Positions 15,929 to 24,057 of a stretch of DNA of 43,551 bases are shown here, in pieces. The DNA lies in the NCBI GenBank assembly GCA_018436595.1, contig JAHDLC010000032.1:1-43551 (forward strand). Reading direction: 5' to 3'. A program made the translations under genes and the position numbers. The stretch is from Synergistaceae bacterium (lineage in GTDB: Bacteria > Synergistota > Synergistia > Synergistales > Aminobacteriaceae). The notes below the pieces were generated by a model, which was not told the origin of the DNA, did no database searches, and saw only the letters and a list, made by a program, of their open reading frames with translations. Every line of letters begins with the position of its first letter. Within the stretch, counting starts at the first letter, position 1.

Positions 15929-16960
15929 CTACTTCAGCATGCCGGCCATCTTGGCCTCTGCCGCCGCCACCGCTTCCAGGGCTTCCTTCACCCACTGCTC
16001 GCCCGCCTGGGACTTCACGTAGTCGAGCACGGGAGGCTGGGAGACGGATCGGAACTCGTTGAGCTGGGCCGCCGTGGGAACATAGACGGTCATGCCCTTT
16101 TCCGTCACGTTAAGGATGCCCGACTGGACCTGCCGCTCGGAAATGGCCCTCTGGGCGATGTTGAAGAGCTGGGCTCCCTCGTACAGGGCCGCCTTCTGGT
16201 CCTCGGAGAGCTTCCCCCACACCTTATCGTTCACGAACATGATCAGGGGGTTGTACAGGTGGCCGTCAAGGATTGTGTGCTTCTGCACCTCGTAGTACTT
16301 GCCGTTGTTGGTCAGGGTCATGGGAAGCTCGCAGCCGTCCACCACGCCCTGCTGGAGAGCCATGTACAGCTCGCCGAAGGCCACGGGGGTGGGGGAAGCG
16401 CCGAGGGCCTCCACCATCTTCATGTGGGCGGGGTTCTCCATGGTCCTGATTTTCAGGCCCTTCATGTCCGCCACGGACTTGATCTGCTTCTCGCTGGTGA
16501 CGAAGTGGCGGTAGCCGTTCTCGCTGATGGCGAGGGTACGGATGCCGGTAACCTTCCTCATCTCCTCCATGAGCTTCCTGCCGAAGGGACCGTCAAGAAC
16601 TTCCCACGCCACGACCTGGTTCGGGAAGAGGTAGGGGATGTCGAACACCATGATGGGCTTGAAGAGGGTGGGAACGGGCCCCGTGGTGATGGTCCCGAGT
16701 TCGATGGTCCCCATCTTCAGTCCTTCCAGGATCTCCTTTTCATTGCCGAGCTGGGAGGCGTGGAACACCTCGATCTTCACCGAACCGCCGGTTTTGTTTT
16801 GCACGTGGTTCCTGAACAGCTCCACGGCGATGACTGTCCGGTCCTCCGGGTCCGCCGGTCCGGCGTTGGCCAGCTTCAGGGTAAAATTCTCGGCGGCGGC
16901 CGATCCCGCCAGGGACACTACCAGAACAAGGGCGCACAACACTTTCACCATTTTTTTCAT
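15929..16960 (-). CDS. dctP: TRAP transporter substrate-binding protein, DctP family
   Basis: Periplasmic receptor, 343 residues, with a signal peptide (MKKMVKVLCALVLVVSLAGS, cleavage near SAAAE). Family features: LKLANAGPADPEDR at the mature N terminus, the GGSVKIEVFHASQLGNEKEI block and GLKIRTMENPAHMKMVEALG around residue 170 that contains the Arg which binds the ligand carboxylate. The ligand is therefore an organic acid; the flanking IlvD/Edd dehydratase suggests a sugar acid. First gene of the operon, behind the promoter at 17008-17035. Confidence 0.94.
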   Translation of the reverse strand: MKKMVKVLCALVLVVSLAGSAAAENFTLKLANAGPADPEDRTVIAVELFRNHVQNKTGGSVKIEVFHASQLGNEKEILEGLKMGTIELGTITTGPVPTLFKPIMVFDIPYLFPNQVVAWEVLDGPFGRKLMEEMRKVTGIRTLAISENGYRHFVTSEKQIKSVADMKGLKIRTMENPAHMKMVEALGASPTPVAFGELYMALQQGVVDGCELPMTLTNNGKYYEVQKHTILDGHLYNPLIMFVNDKVWGKLSEDQKAALYEGAQLFNIAQRAISERQVQSGILNVTEKGMTVYVPTAAQLNEFRSVSQPPVLDYVKSQAGEQWVKEALEAVAAAEAKMAGMLK

Positions 16961-17007
16961 CTTCTCTCTCCGACCTTTCTTTTAAATCTTGGTAAATTTG
17001 CCCTAGC

Positions 17008-17035
17008 ATTATAAACTAAAGTTTGAAATCCGCAA
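17008..17035 (-). promoter_or_regulatory. Promoter for the TRAP operon
   Basis: On the minus strand TTGCGG (17035-17030) and TATAAT (17013-17008) with 16 bp between; transcription would begin near 17001, about 40 bases before the dctP ATG. The divergent region also holds two similar segments, AAATTT-GCCCTAG (16994-17006) and AAATTT-CGCGCTAG (17049-17062), which might be operator half-sites; that is weak. Confidence 0.55.
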
Positions 17036-17094
17036 GTGGCAATACAACAAATTTCGCGCTAGACTTGTAAAAATTTACGTAAGGGGGAAAACAA

Positions 17095-17637
17095 ATGAAC
17101 TGCCTTGCGCTGCTCGGAAGCCCGAGAAAAGACGGCAACACCGCCGCCCTCCTCACCTCATTTCTGGACGGGGCGGCCTCGAAAGGACATACTGTGCGCA
17201 CTGTCCGTCTCCAGGAAAAGAAAATCCTGCCCTGTACCGGCTGCAACGGCTGCAAGAAAGACGGGAAAGGAACGGGCAGATGCGTCCTCACCGACGACAT
17301 GGGCGGCCTGTACCCTGCGGTGCTCGAGGCGGACGTCATCGTCCATGCCTTTCCCGTCTACTGGTGGTCCATGCCCGCCCAGACGAAGCTGTTCCAGGAC
17401 AGGCTCTACGCTCTCGACTACGGCCTCTTCAGCGGAAAGAAAATGTACCTCCTGACCACCTACGGAGGAGAAGACCCCAACTCAGGCCCCGATATTGTGG
17501 AGCGGACCTTCCGGGACGTCTGCAGTTTTCTCGGCATGGAGTTCCGCGGCAGCCTCGGCGCCTGTTCAGGGTCTCTCGCCGTGAAGGAAAACACGTCCAT
17601 CCTCGAAAAGGCGTTCCGGATGGGCGCCGGTATCTGA
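17095..17637 (+). CDS. Flavodoxin-fold NAD(P)H-dependent oxidoreductase (iron-sulfur flavoprotein-like)
   Basis: 180 residues with the NADPH-dependent FMN reductase fold: the FMN phosphate loop GSPRKDGNT at residues 8-16, and a VYWWSMPAQTKLFQDR block near 90 that contacts the flavin. Two to three Cys in CTGCNGCKK (about 46-54) match the cluster region of iron-sulfur flavoproteins, though the third typical Cys spacing is not exact. It likely transfers electrons from NAD(P)H to an unknown acceptor. AGGGGG precedes the ATG. Divergent from the TRAP operon and convergent with the dehydratase, 13 bases away at their ends. Confidence 0.8.
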   Translation: MNCLALLGSPRKDGNTAALLTSFLDGAASKGHTVRTVRLQEKKILPCTGCNGCKKDGKGTGRCVLTDDMGGLYPAVLEADVIVHAFPVYWWSMPAQTKLFQDRLYALDYGLFSGKKMYLLTTYGGEDPNSGPDIVERTFRDVCSFLGMEFRGSLGACSGSLAVKENTSILEKAFRMGAGI

Positions 17638-17650
17638 GGCAGGCCCTCCT

Positions 17651-19339
17651 CTACTCCGCCCTCACCACCGCCCCCTTCGCCGCCGAGGACGCCAGCCTGG
17701 AGTACAGGGCCAGGTGTCCCCGGGTGACCTTGGGGGCGGGTTTTTCCCACGATGCAAACCTTTCCCTGATCCCCCCGTCTGAAACGTGGAGGTGCAGGGT
17801 GCCTTCGATCACGTCGATGGTGATTTTGTCGCCGTCCCGGACGATGGCCAGCGGGCCGCCCTCCGCCGCCTCGGGAGAGATGTGCCCCACGAAGCACCCG
17901 TTGTTCGTTCCCGAAAACCGGCCGTCGGTGACCAGGGCGGTGCTCTTGTTCAGCCCCATGCCGTAAAGGTACTTCATGGCCCGGTACATCTCCCGCATGC
18001 CCGGGCCGCCCTTGGGCCCCTCGTAGCGGATCACCACCACGTTTCCAGCCTGGATTTTTCCGGCCAGGATGGCGGCGTTCGCGTCGTCCTCGCTGTCGAA
18101 CACCCGGGCCTCGCCGGTGAACACGTGGAGCGAGGGGTCGATGGCCCCCGGTTTGGTCACTCCCGTGTCCGGGGCGAGGTTCCCCCTGAGGACGGCGATG
18201 CCTCCCCGTGGCGAGAAGGGTGCCTCGAGGGTCTTCATCACCTCGTCGTTCTCCGGGAAGGGGAAGACATACCCCGACACGTTCTCCTCCACAGTACGGC
18301 CCGTGCAGGTGAGAGCGTCCTTCTGCAGCAGGGACAGCATTCTTTTCAGCATCCTGGGGATGCCCCCGGCCATCCAGAAATCTTCCGTATTCCACTTCGA
18401 CGCCGGGTTGACCCGCACGATCTGGGGGGTCTCCGGCCCCAGGCGGGAGAAGAGGTCCATGACATCCACGCCGGCCTCCGCCTCGGCGGCGATGGCCGCC
18501 AGGTGCATCACAGCGTTGGTGGACCCGCTCATGGCGAGGGTGGCCCGGACGGCGTTCTCGATGGACAGTCCGTTGAGGATCTTCCGGGCGGTGAGGCCTT
18601 CCCGGGCCATGCGGCATATCCTCTCTCCCGTTTCGCACGCAAGCCGGAACCGCTCGGAGTACACGGCCGGAACGAGAGCTGAACCGGGAAGGGCCATGCC
18701 GAGAACTTCCGCGAGACAGCACATGGTATTGGCCGTGCCGAAGAAAGAGCAGGACCCGCAGGTAGGAGCACACAGATTCTCCAGGGACCGGAACTCCTCC
18801 TCCGTTATGCGGCCTGCGGTCAGCATTCCCAGGGCCTCGTGCAGGGATGTCTCGTCGGTCTTCCGGCCGTCGAACACCACGCCGCCGAGGGTGGGACCGC
18901 CGGTGATCATGATGGCGGGGATGTCGAGCCGTGCCGCGGCCATGAGCATTCCGGGAACGATCTTGTCGCAGGACGCCACGAGAACCAGGGCGTCCAGGTG
19001 GTGCGCCTCGGCCACAAGCTCGATGGAGTCGGCGATGACCTCCCTCTGGGGCAGGATGAAGTGCATTCCCCGGTGCCCTTCGCAGACACCGTCGCAGGAG
19101 GCGATGACGCCGAACTCGGCCGCCACTCCCCCCGCCCTGTGGATCCCCTTCTTCACCTGCTCGCTGACCATATTCAGGTTGAAATGGCCCGGAACGAGAG
19201 TGTTCCAGGAATTGGCGATGCCGATCACCGGCCTGTCCCCGAAATCACCGTCGCAATACCCCATGGATTTCCACAGCGCCCGCGCCCCGGCGTTCTGGGG
19301 ACCGGCGAAAACCTCCGAACTTCTCCACCCCTTTGACAT
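17651..19339 (-). CDS. IlvD/Edd family dehydratase
   Basis: 562 residues, normal for dihydroxy-acid or sugar-acid dehydratases that use an iron-sulfur cluster. Cluster-ligand Cys are visible in VASCDKIVPG and in PTCGSCSFFGTANTM; other conserved blocks are MSGSTNAVMHLAAIA and TDGRFSGTNNGCFVGHISPEA. The frame runs further upstream, but the ATG at 19337-19339 has a perfect AGGAGG site 6 bases away and gives the family N terminus. The family covers branched-chain amino-acid synthesis (IlvD) and aldonate dehydratases; no ilv genes surround it while an organic-acid TRAP operon does, so a catabolic sugar-acid dehydratase is favoured but not shown. Confidence 0.88.
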   Translation of the reverse strand: MSKGWRSSEVFAGPQNAGARALWKSMGYCDGDFGDRPVIGIANSWNTLVPGHFNLNMVSEQVKKGIHRAGGVAAEFGVIASCDGVCEGHRGMHFILPQREVIADSIELVAEAHHLDALVLVASCDKIVPGMLMAAARLDIPAIMITGGPTLGGVVFDGRKTDETSLHEALGMLTAGRITEEEFRSLENLCAPTCGSCSFFGTANTMCCLAEVLGMALPGSALVPAVYSERFRLACETGERICRMAREGLTARKILNGLSIENAVRATLAMSGSTNAVMHLAAIAAEAEAGVDVMDLFSRLGPETPQIVRVNPASKWNTEDFWMAGGIPRMLKRMLSLLQKDALTCTGRTVEENVSGYVFPFPENDEVMKTLEAPFSPRGGIAVLRGNLAPDTGVTKPGAIDPSLHVFTGEARVFDSEDDANAAILAGKIQAGNVVVIRYEGPKGGPGMREMYRAMKYLYGMGLNKSTALVTDGRFSGTNNGCFVGHISPEAAEGGPLAIVRDGDKITIDVIEGTLHLHVSDGGIRERFASWEKPAPKVTRGHLALYSRLASSAAKGAVVRAE

Positions 19340-19455
19340 GCTTATCCTCCTCAGTGAAAATTCTTCGTTTTCAAAATTCATGGTAGGTGAAGAACCTGCG
19401 CCGGTCAACGGGGGAATTCATGGCCGCCTCCCTCCACCTCGGTATCATGGATTGC

Positions 19456-19548
19456 TGTCATCCTGAGGCCGGTCTTTTGGCCGAAGGATCTCGGTTTTGA
19501 TTCTGGAGAGAACCAAGCCCGAGATCCTTCGCTCCGCTCAGGATGACA
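19456..19548. repeat. Hairpin-forming intergenic repeat element (copy A)
   Basis: A 93-bp element bounded by perfect 12-bp inverted repeats, TGTCATCCTGAG (19456-19467) and CTCAGGATGACA (19537-19548), with a second, inner 13-bp inverted pair (core GAAGGATCTCGG at 19483-19494 and its complement at 19519-19530). It would fold into a long two-part hairpin. It carries no gene and belongs to the same family as the block at 23271-23850. The surrounding gap 19340-19814 otherwise holds only a TATAAT at 19721-19726, the probable -10 of the Tm-1-like operon. Confidence 0.75.
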
Positions 19549-19552
19549 ACCC

Positions 19553-19664
19553 TGTCGTCCCGAGCGAGCGAAGCGAGGAGGGACCTGACTTTGGTTCCGG
19601 ATTGTCTCAAAACCAGATCCCTCGCATTCGCTCGGGATGACAAACCGCTCCGCTCAGGATGACA
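19553..19664. repeat. Hairpin-forming intergenic repeat element (copy B)
   Basis: Adjacent second copy: TGTCGTCCCGAG (19553-19564) pairs with CTCGGGATGACA (19631-19642) with one mismatch, and a further orphan end CTCAGGATGACA follows at 19653-19664. The nested or truncated ends suggest repeated insertion or rearrangement within the same gap. Confidence 0.65.
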
Positions 19665-19814
19665 AATCTCCGGAACAATCAATGAGCCAGGAACATTTCG
19701 CAAATTTGCCTCAAAAGGGCTATAATTTCCGGGGGAAACATCATACCCTTTCCCAAGTACGGCCTTTCTCCCCCGCTGCCGGGGGTATCCTGTCCGAAAT
19801 AAAAGGAGGATGTC

Positions 19815-21008
19815 ATGAAGAAAGCCTACATTGTCGGAACCTGCGACACGAAGTACGAAGAGCTCGCCTTTGTCCGGGATATCATCGCCGGGAGGGGCGT
19901 GGAGACCGTCCTGGTGGACGTGGGAACCCAGCCTCACGGAAACCCCGTGGACGTGGCAGCAGCCGAAGTGGCCGCATGCCATCCTTCAAAACCCGGCTTC
20001 CTCTCCTCCGCGAAGGAGCGTGGAGAGGCCGTGGGCGCCATGGGCGAGGCCCTGGCGGCCTTTCTTCCCAAAAGAGACGACCTCGGCGGTGTCATCGGCC
20101 TCGGCGGCTCCGGCGGAACGTCCATCATCACCTCCGGCATGAGAATGCTGCCCCTTGGAACGCCGAAGATCATGGTCTCCACCATGGCATCGGGCAACGT
20201 GGCCCCCTACGTGGGCCCCAACGATATCGCCATGATGTATTCCGTCACCGACGTGTCGGGGATCAACAGGGTCTCCAGGGTGGTCCTGGCGAACGCCGCC
20301 AACGCCCTCGCCGGCATGGTAAGCGGCCCCGTCCCCCACGGGGAGGACAGGCCCCTTCTCGGCATGACCATGTTCGGTGTTACCACCCCCTGCGTGGACA
20401 TGGTCCGCCATACCCTTGAAAAGGACTTCGACTGCCTCGTCTTCCACGCCACCGGAACCGGCGGCCAGTCCTTCGAAAAACTCGTGGACTCGGGGATGAT
20501 GAAGTGCGTCCTTGACATCACCACCACGGAAATCTGCGACCACCTCATGGGCGGCGTCCTCTCCGCGGGAGAAGGCCGGCTCGACGCCTTCATCCGGACC
20601 GGGATCCCCTACGTGGGCTCCGTGGGCGCCCTGGACATGGTGAACTTCGGGGCCATGGACACTGTGCCCGAGAAGTACAAGGGCAGGAAGCTCTATGTCC
20701 ACAACCCCCAGGTGACCCTCATGCGCACCACCCCCGAGGAAAACACCCGCATGGGCGAATGGATCGGCGACAAGCTGAACAGGTTCCCCGGGCCCGTGCG
20801 CTTCCTGCTGCCCCTGAAGGGCGTCTCCATGATCGACGCGCCGGGGCAGGCCTTCCACTGGCCTGAGGCGGACGAAGCCCTTTTCTCCGCCCTCGAGCGG
20901 ACCTTCAGACAGTCGGACCAGCACCGCCTGGTGAAACTGCCCCTGAACGTGAACGATCCCGAGTTCGCCGCGGCCCTCGTGGAGAACTTCCGGGAACTGC
21001 ATCCATAA
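19815..21008 (+). CDS. Tm-1-like ATP-binding domain protein (UPF0261)
   Basis: 397 residues, full length for the stand-alone Tm-1 N-terminal-like family, named after the plant virus-resistance protein Tm-1. Conserved blocks are VGTCDTKYEELAFVRD at the start, GLGGSGGTSIITSGMR near residue 95 (the glycine-rich nucleotide-binding loop), FHATGTGGQSFEKLVDSGM near 215 and MVNFGAMDTVPEKY near 275. Its bacterial role is unknown. AAAGGAGG precedes the ATG. The next gene encodes the partner that is fused to it in plants and some fungi, 24 bases downstream. Confidence 0.88.
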   Translation: MKKAYIVGTCDTKYEELAFVRDIIAGRGVETVLVDVGTQPHGNPVDVAAAEVAACHPSKPGFLSSAKERGEAVGAMGEALAAFLPKRDDLGGVIGLGGSGGTSIITSGMRMLPLGTPKIMVSTMASGNVAPYVGPNDIAMMYSVTDVSGINRVSRVVLANAANALAGMVSGPVPHGEDRPLLGMTMFGVTTPCVDMVRHTLEKDFDCLVFHATGTGGQSFEKLVDSGMMKCVLDITTTEICDHLMGGVLSAGEGRLDAFIRTGIPYVGSVGALDMVNFGAMDTVPEKYKGRKLYVHNPQVTLMRTTPEENTRMGEWIGDKLNRFPGPVRFLLPLKGVSMIDAPGQAFHWPEADEALFSALERTFRQSDQHRLVKLPLNVNDPEFAAALVENFRELHP

Positions 21009-21032
21009 CCCAAAGGGAAGGGAAGGGATTTC

Positions 21033-21863
21033 ATGAAACGGTTCACCCGTACCGAACTTCTGGCCCGCTTCCACGACATGGCGAAAAAGAAGGAGCCCAT
21101 CATCGGCGGCGGAGCAGGCACAGGCATATCCGCCAAGTGGGAAGAGGCCGGCGGCATCGACCTCATCGTCATCTACAACTCCGGCCGCTACCGCATGGCG
21201 GGACGGGGGTCCCTCGCGGGACTCCTCGCCTACGGCAACGCCAACGACATCGTCAAGGAGATGGCCTACGAAGTCCTCCCCGTAGTGAAGAAAACGCCCG
21301 TCCTGGCCGGCATCAACGGCACCGACCCCTTCGTCATCTGGGACAAATACTTCGACGAGCTGATCTCCCTCGGCTTCGCCGGGGTACAGAACTTCCCCAC
21401 CGTGGGGCTCATCGACGGGGTCTTCCGGGCCAACCTGGAGGAGACCGGCATGGGGTACGCCCTTGAGGTGGAGGCTATCCGGGCCGCCCACGAGCGGGAC
21501 CTCCTCACCACCCCCTACGTCTTCAGCGAAGAGGACGCCGTGGCCATGACGAAGGCCGGAGCGGACATCCTCGTGTGCCACATGGGGCTCACCACAAAGG
21601 GATCCATCGGCGCGAAGACCGCCAAAACCCTCGACGAATGCGCCGTCCTCATCGAAAAATGGGCGAAGGCGGCCAAAAAGGTCCGCAAGGACGTGATCGT
21701 CCTCTGCCACGGCGGCCCCATCGCCATGCCGGAAGACGCGTCCTTCATCCTCAAGAAATGCAAGAACGTCCACGGGTTCTACGGCGCCAGCTCCATGGAG
21801 CGCCTGCCCACGGAAACGGCCATCAAGGCCCAGACGGAAGAGTTCAAGAAGATCACTTTCTAG
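21033..21863 (+). CDS. Phosphoenolpyruvate hydrolase-like TIM-barrel protein
   Basis: 276 residues, matching the PEP_hydrolase family (the C-terminal half of plant Tm-1). Seen: [20 protein letters not shown] at 26-45, [32 protein letters not shown] (about 92-102) and [15 protein letters not shown] near 233, the usual phosphate- and metal-binding loops. The family name reflects one reported activity; the true reaction in this cluster is unknown. AGGGAAGGG lies before the ATG. Forms an operon with the Tm-1-like gene and the SRPBCC gene. Confidence 0.88.
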   Translation: MKRFTRTELLARFHDMAKKKEPIIGGGAGTGISAKWEEAGGIDLIVIYNSGRYRMAGRGSLAGLLAYGNANDIVKEMAYEVLPVVKKTPVLAGINGTDPFVIWDKYFDELISLGFAGVQNFPTVGLIDGVFRANLEETGMGYALEVEAIRAAHERDLLTTPYVFSEEDAVAMTKAGADILVCHMGLTTKGSIGAKTAKTLDECAVLIEKWAKAAKKVRKDVIVLCHGGPIAMPEDASFILKKCKNVHGFYGASSMERLPTETAIKAQTEEFKKITF

Positions 21864-21903
21864 GAACCGAAGCGGCACCACAGACAGAAAAGGAGGGAAC
21901 GCC

Positions 21904-22416
21904 ATGCCCAGAGTGTATTACAGCACCATCATCTCCGCCCCCATCGAGGAAGTATGGGAATACGTGAGGGACTTCAACGCCCTGCCCAAGTGGCACCCGG
22001 GGATCAAGGCCAGCGAAATAGAGGGAGGCTGCGGCCCCGACTGCACCGCCTGCGTGGGCAGCGTCCGCCATTTCCAGCTCGCCGATGACTCCTGGATGAG
22101 GGAACAGCTTCTCGCCCTCTCCGACGCAGATTATTCCGTCACCTACACCATCCTCGAAACGGGCATGAAGCTGAAGAACTACGTGGCATCCCTGAGCCTC
22201 GCACCGGTCACCGCCACCGATGAAACCTTCGCCGAATGGGAGGCCGTCTTCGACGCCACCGATCCCGCAGCGGAGGAAGAGACGGTGGACGCGGTCTACG
22301 GGGTCTTCAGTTCAGGCCTTGAAAACCTGGACGAAATGCTCATGGAGGAATTCGACATCGATTCCTGCGGCGAAGGGGAATGCGGCGGCTGCGGATGCGG
22401 CTGCGGAGAGAAATAG
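21904..22416 (+). CDS. SRPBCC-fold protein with Cys-rich C-terminal tail
   Basis: 170 residues. The first 150 are a START-like hydrophobic-ligand-binding (polyketide cyclase type) domain: VYYSTIISAPIEEVWEYVRD and LPKWHPGI at the start are diagnostic, and a long C-terminal helix (GLENLDEMLMEEF) closes the pocket. The last 16 residues are unusual, with six Cys among Gly residues (GECGGCGCGCGEK plus DSCG), which looks like a metal-binding tail. AAGGAGG precedes the ATG. It follows the PEP hydrolase-like gene by 40 bases and ends in a terminator, so it is the third gene of that operon. Confidence 0.82.
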   Translation: MPRVYYSTIISAPIEEVWEYVRDFNALPKWHPGIKASEIEGGCGPDCTACVGSVRHFQLADDSWMREQLLALSDADYSVTYTILETGMKLKNYVASLSLAPVTATDETFAEWEAVFDATDPAAEEETVDAVYGVFSSGLENLDEMLMEEFDIDSCGEGECGGCGCGCGEK

Positions 22417-22429
22417 CCTGATGCTGACC

Positions 22430-22460
22430 GGGCCGGACAGATGCGTCCGGCCCTTTCTTC
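22430..22460 (+). terminator. Terminator after the SRPBCC gene
   Basis: GGGCCGGAC (22430-22438), 6-base loop, GTCCGGCCC (22445-22453), then TTTCTTCTTC: a 9-bp perfect stem and T-rich tail directly after the stop. Confidence 0.85.
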
Positions 22461-22479
22461 TTCAAAAGGGGATGGGCTC

Positions 22480-23223
22480 ATGATGAAAAAAACGGCAGTG
22501 CTCGTTTTCCTGCTTCTTTTCCTTGCCGGCGCCGGAGAAGGCGCGGGCTGGTACAACATGTACACGGGAGGGGTCTGGAACAACCCCGGATCCTGCCTTA
22601 TCGACACCATGATCTACAACAAGACGATGGCCAACGCCGCCCTCAAGAACATGCAGAAAAACCAGTCCCAGGCGGCCCGGCCCCAGAAGAAGCCCCAGCA
22701 GGTTCCCCAGGCCCGCCCGACCACCTACCGCCCGTCAGGAAAGCCGTCCCCCGTGCCGGCCGCCCTCGCCCGGACCCTCACCGACAGAAAGGCCGACAGG
22801 GACACCATGACCGCCTTCTTCAAAGAGGCTCTGGCGAACTACGGGGACTATGCACGGCAGGCAAAGCGCCCCAACGATCTTGGGCTCGCCATGGCCTTCT
22901 TCTTCGGGGTGTGCATCGGCATCACCACCGACAACCAGGTGGACGACCCGGCCATATTCGCCACCGCCCGGCAGATGGACACGGTCCTTGCCGAACAGAC
23001 GGGCGTAGCCTCGGCTCCCGATGCGAAAAAGGAGGAAATGGCCCATACCCTGGCCTGCCTCGCCACCTTCGCCCTTGCCGGGGTGACCCAGGCGGAGGAG
23101 GAAGGGAACTCCGAGGGGGCGGAATCCTTTCGGGAACTGGCACGGCAGTCCATGAGCGAGGTCTTTGGCATCGACGTGAACAACACCCGGATGGACCACT
23201 CGGGGCTGCGGCTCTTGGACTGA
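22480..23223 (+). CDS. Exported protein of unknown function
   Basis: 247 residues from the ATG at 22480 (AAAGGGGAT upstream; the next codon but one region has a second ATG at 22483). A signal peptide covers about residues 1-22 (TAVLVFLLLFLAGAGEGAG). The mature N terminus has WYNMYTGGVWNNPGSCLID, then a Gln/Pro/Lys-rich low-complexity linker (about 60-95) and a helical C-terminal domain (about 100-230) with MAFFFGVCIGITTDNQVDD. I cannot assign a function; the pattern is that of a periplasmic or surface protein. It sits after a terminator, so it must have its own promoter, which I cannot see. Confidence 0.65.
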   Translation: MMKKTAVLVFLLLFLAGAGEGAGWYNMYTGGVWNNPGSCLIDTMIYNKTMANAALKNMQKNQSQAARPQKKPQQVPQARPTTYRPSGKPSPVPAALARTLTDRKADRDTMTAFFKEALANYGDYARQAKRPNDLGLAMAFFFGVCIGITTDNQVDDPAIFATARQMDTVLAEQTGVASAPDAKKEEMAHTLACLATFALAGVTQAEEEGNSEGAESFRELARQSMSEVFGIDVNNTRMDHSGLRLLD

Positions 23224-23270
23224 GCCCCCGGTAAACAGAATGGTTTGACATCCCGAGCGCAGCGTATGTT

Positions 23271-23509
23271 TTGTCATCCCGAACGACCGAAGGGCGGAGG
23301 GATTGAGCTTTTGCTGTCGTTCTGAGCGAAGCGAAGAACCTCGCTCTTGCTGTCGTTCAGAACTGAACGGTTGATCGCGGTCGCATTTGTTTGTCATCCC
23401 GAACGACCGAAGGGCGGAGGGATTGAGCCTTTGCTGTCGTTCTGAGCGAAGCGAAGAACCTCGCTTTTGCTGTCGTTCTGAACTGAACGGTTGACCGCGA
23501 TCGCATTTA
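23271..23509. repeat. 120-bp intergenic repeat, two tandem copies
   Basis: The 120-bp unit at 23271-23390 is repeated at 23391-23509/10 with only a few changes. Each begins TTGTCATCCC-GAACGACCGA and contains TGTCGTTCTGAGCG and GAACTGAACGGTTGA. Not coding: the six-frame readings are repetitive and lack ribosome binding sites. Confidence 0.85.
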
Positions 23510-23850
23510 TTGTCATCCCGAACGACCGAAGGGCGGAGGGATCTCGCCTTTGGTTCCGAGTGCCGTCAAACCCTGAGATCCCTCCCCTCCGGGGACGCGA
23601 TCGGCCAAAAACCGGCCTCGGGATGGCTCCTGAAAACCCACTGCGAGATCCTTCACTTCGTTCAGGATGACAAACCGGGATCCTCCACCTCCGGGGACGC
23701 TCCCTCCGCTTCGTTCTGGATGCTGCGCGAGCGTGATCGCATTTGTTTGTCATCCCGAACGACCGAAGGGCGGAGGGATCTCGCCTTTGGTTCCGAGTGC
23801 CGTCAAACCCTGTGATCCCTCGGCCAAAAACCTGGCATCGGGATGACAAT
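23510..23850. repeat. Further copies of the intergenic repeat family
   Basis: A third copy starts at 23510 and a fourth at 23748 with the same first 31 bases, then both switch to a different internal sequence (CTCGCCTTTGGTTCCGAG...). The block ends with GGGATGACAA near 23839-23848, the inverted complement of the starting TTGTCATCCC, so the family has inverted ends like the elements at 19456-19664. Together with the tandem pair this fills the gap 23224-23940 before the GntR promoter; nothing else is visible there. Confidence 0.75.
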
Positions 23851-23942
23851 CCGAGGGGGAGTGACCTTCTCCCCCGGGGCCCCCTTCCCTCCTGCATCCA
23901 GCCTCCTTTTCGGAAATTCCCGTTGTGAAAAAAAGAATCAAT

Positions 23943-23971
23943 TTGACTCTTCTTTTCGTGAGTGCTAACGT
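23943..23971 (+). promoter_or_regulatory. Promoter of the gntR-transketolase operon
   Basis: TTGACT (23943-23948) and TAACGT (23966-23971) with 17 bp between, and a TG one base before the -10 hexamer (TGCTAACGT), so both a good -35 and an extended -10. Transcription would begin near 23978, inside the operator. Confidence 0.7.
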
Positions 23972-23987
23972 TGTCTGACAACAGACA
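23971..23987. promoter_or_regulatory. Palindromic operator, probably for the GntR protein
   Basis: Two nested palindromes: TTGTCTGACAA (23971-23981, form TTGTC-N-GACAA) and TGTCTG-ACAA-CAGACA (23972-23987). The first has the shape of FadR-subfamily GntR sites. It covers the predicted transcription start, so binding would block the promoter; autoregulation by the gene 70 bases downstream is the natural inference. Confidence 0.65.
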
Positions 23988-24057
23988 TTTCAGATCAAAA
24001 ATGAATCCTGCTTCTGCTCAACCCTGGCCGAAAACGACACTGAGGAGGAGTCTTTTC

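Noticed and set aside
23271-23510. CRISPR array
   Set aside because: The repeat unit is 120 bp with near-identical whole units; there are no short repeats with unique spacers and no cas genes.
23271-23850. Apparent proteins encoded in the repeat block (for example readings with repeated CHPERSEG-like segments)
   Set aside because: They arise from the noncoding repeat itself, recur in several frames and lack ribosome binding sites.
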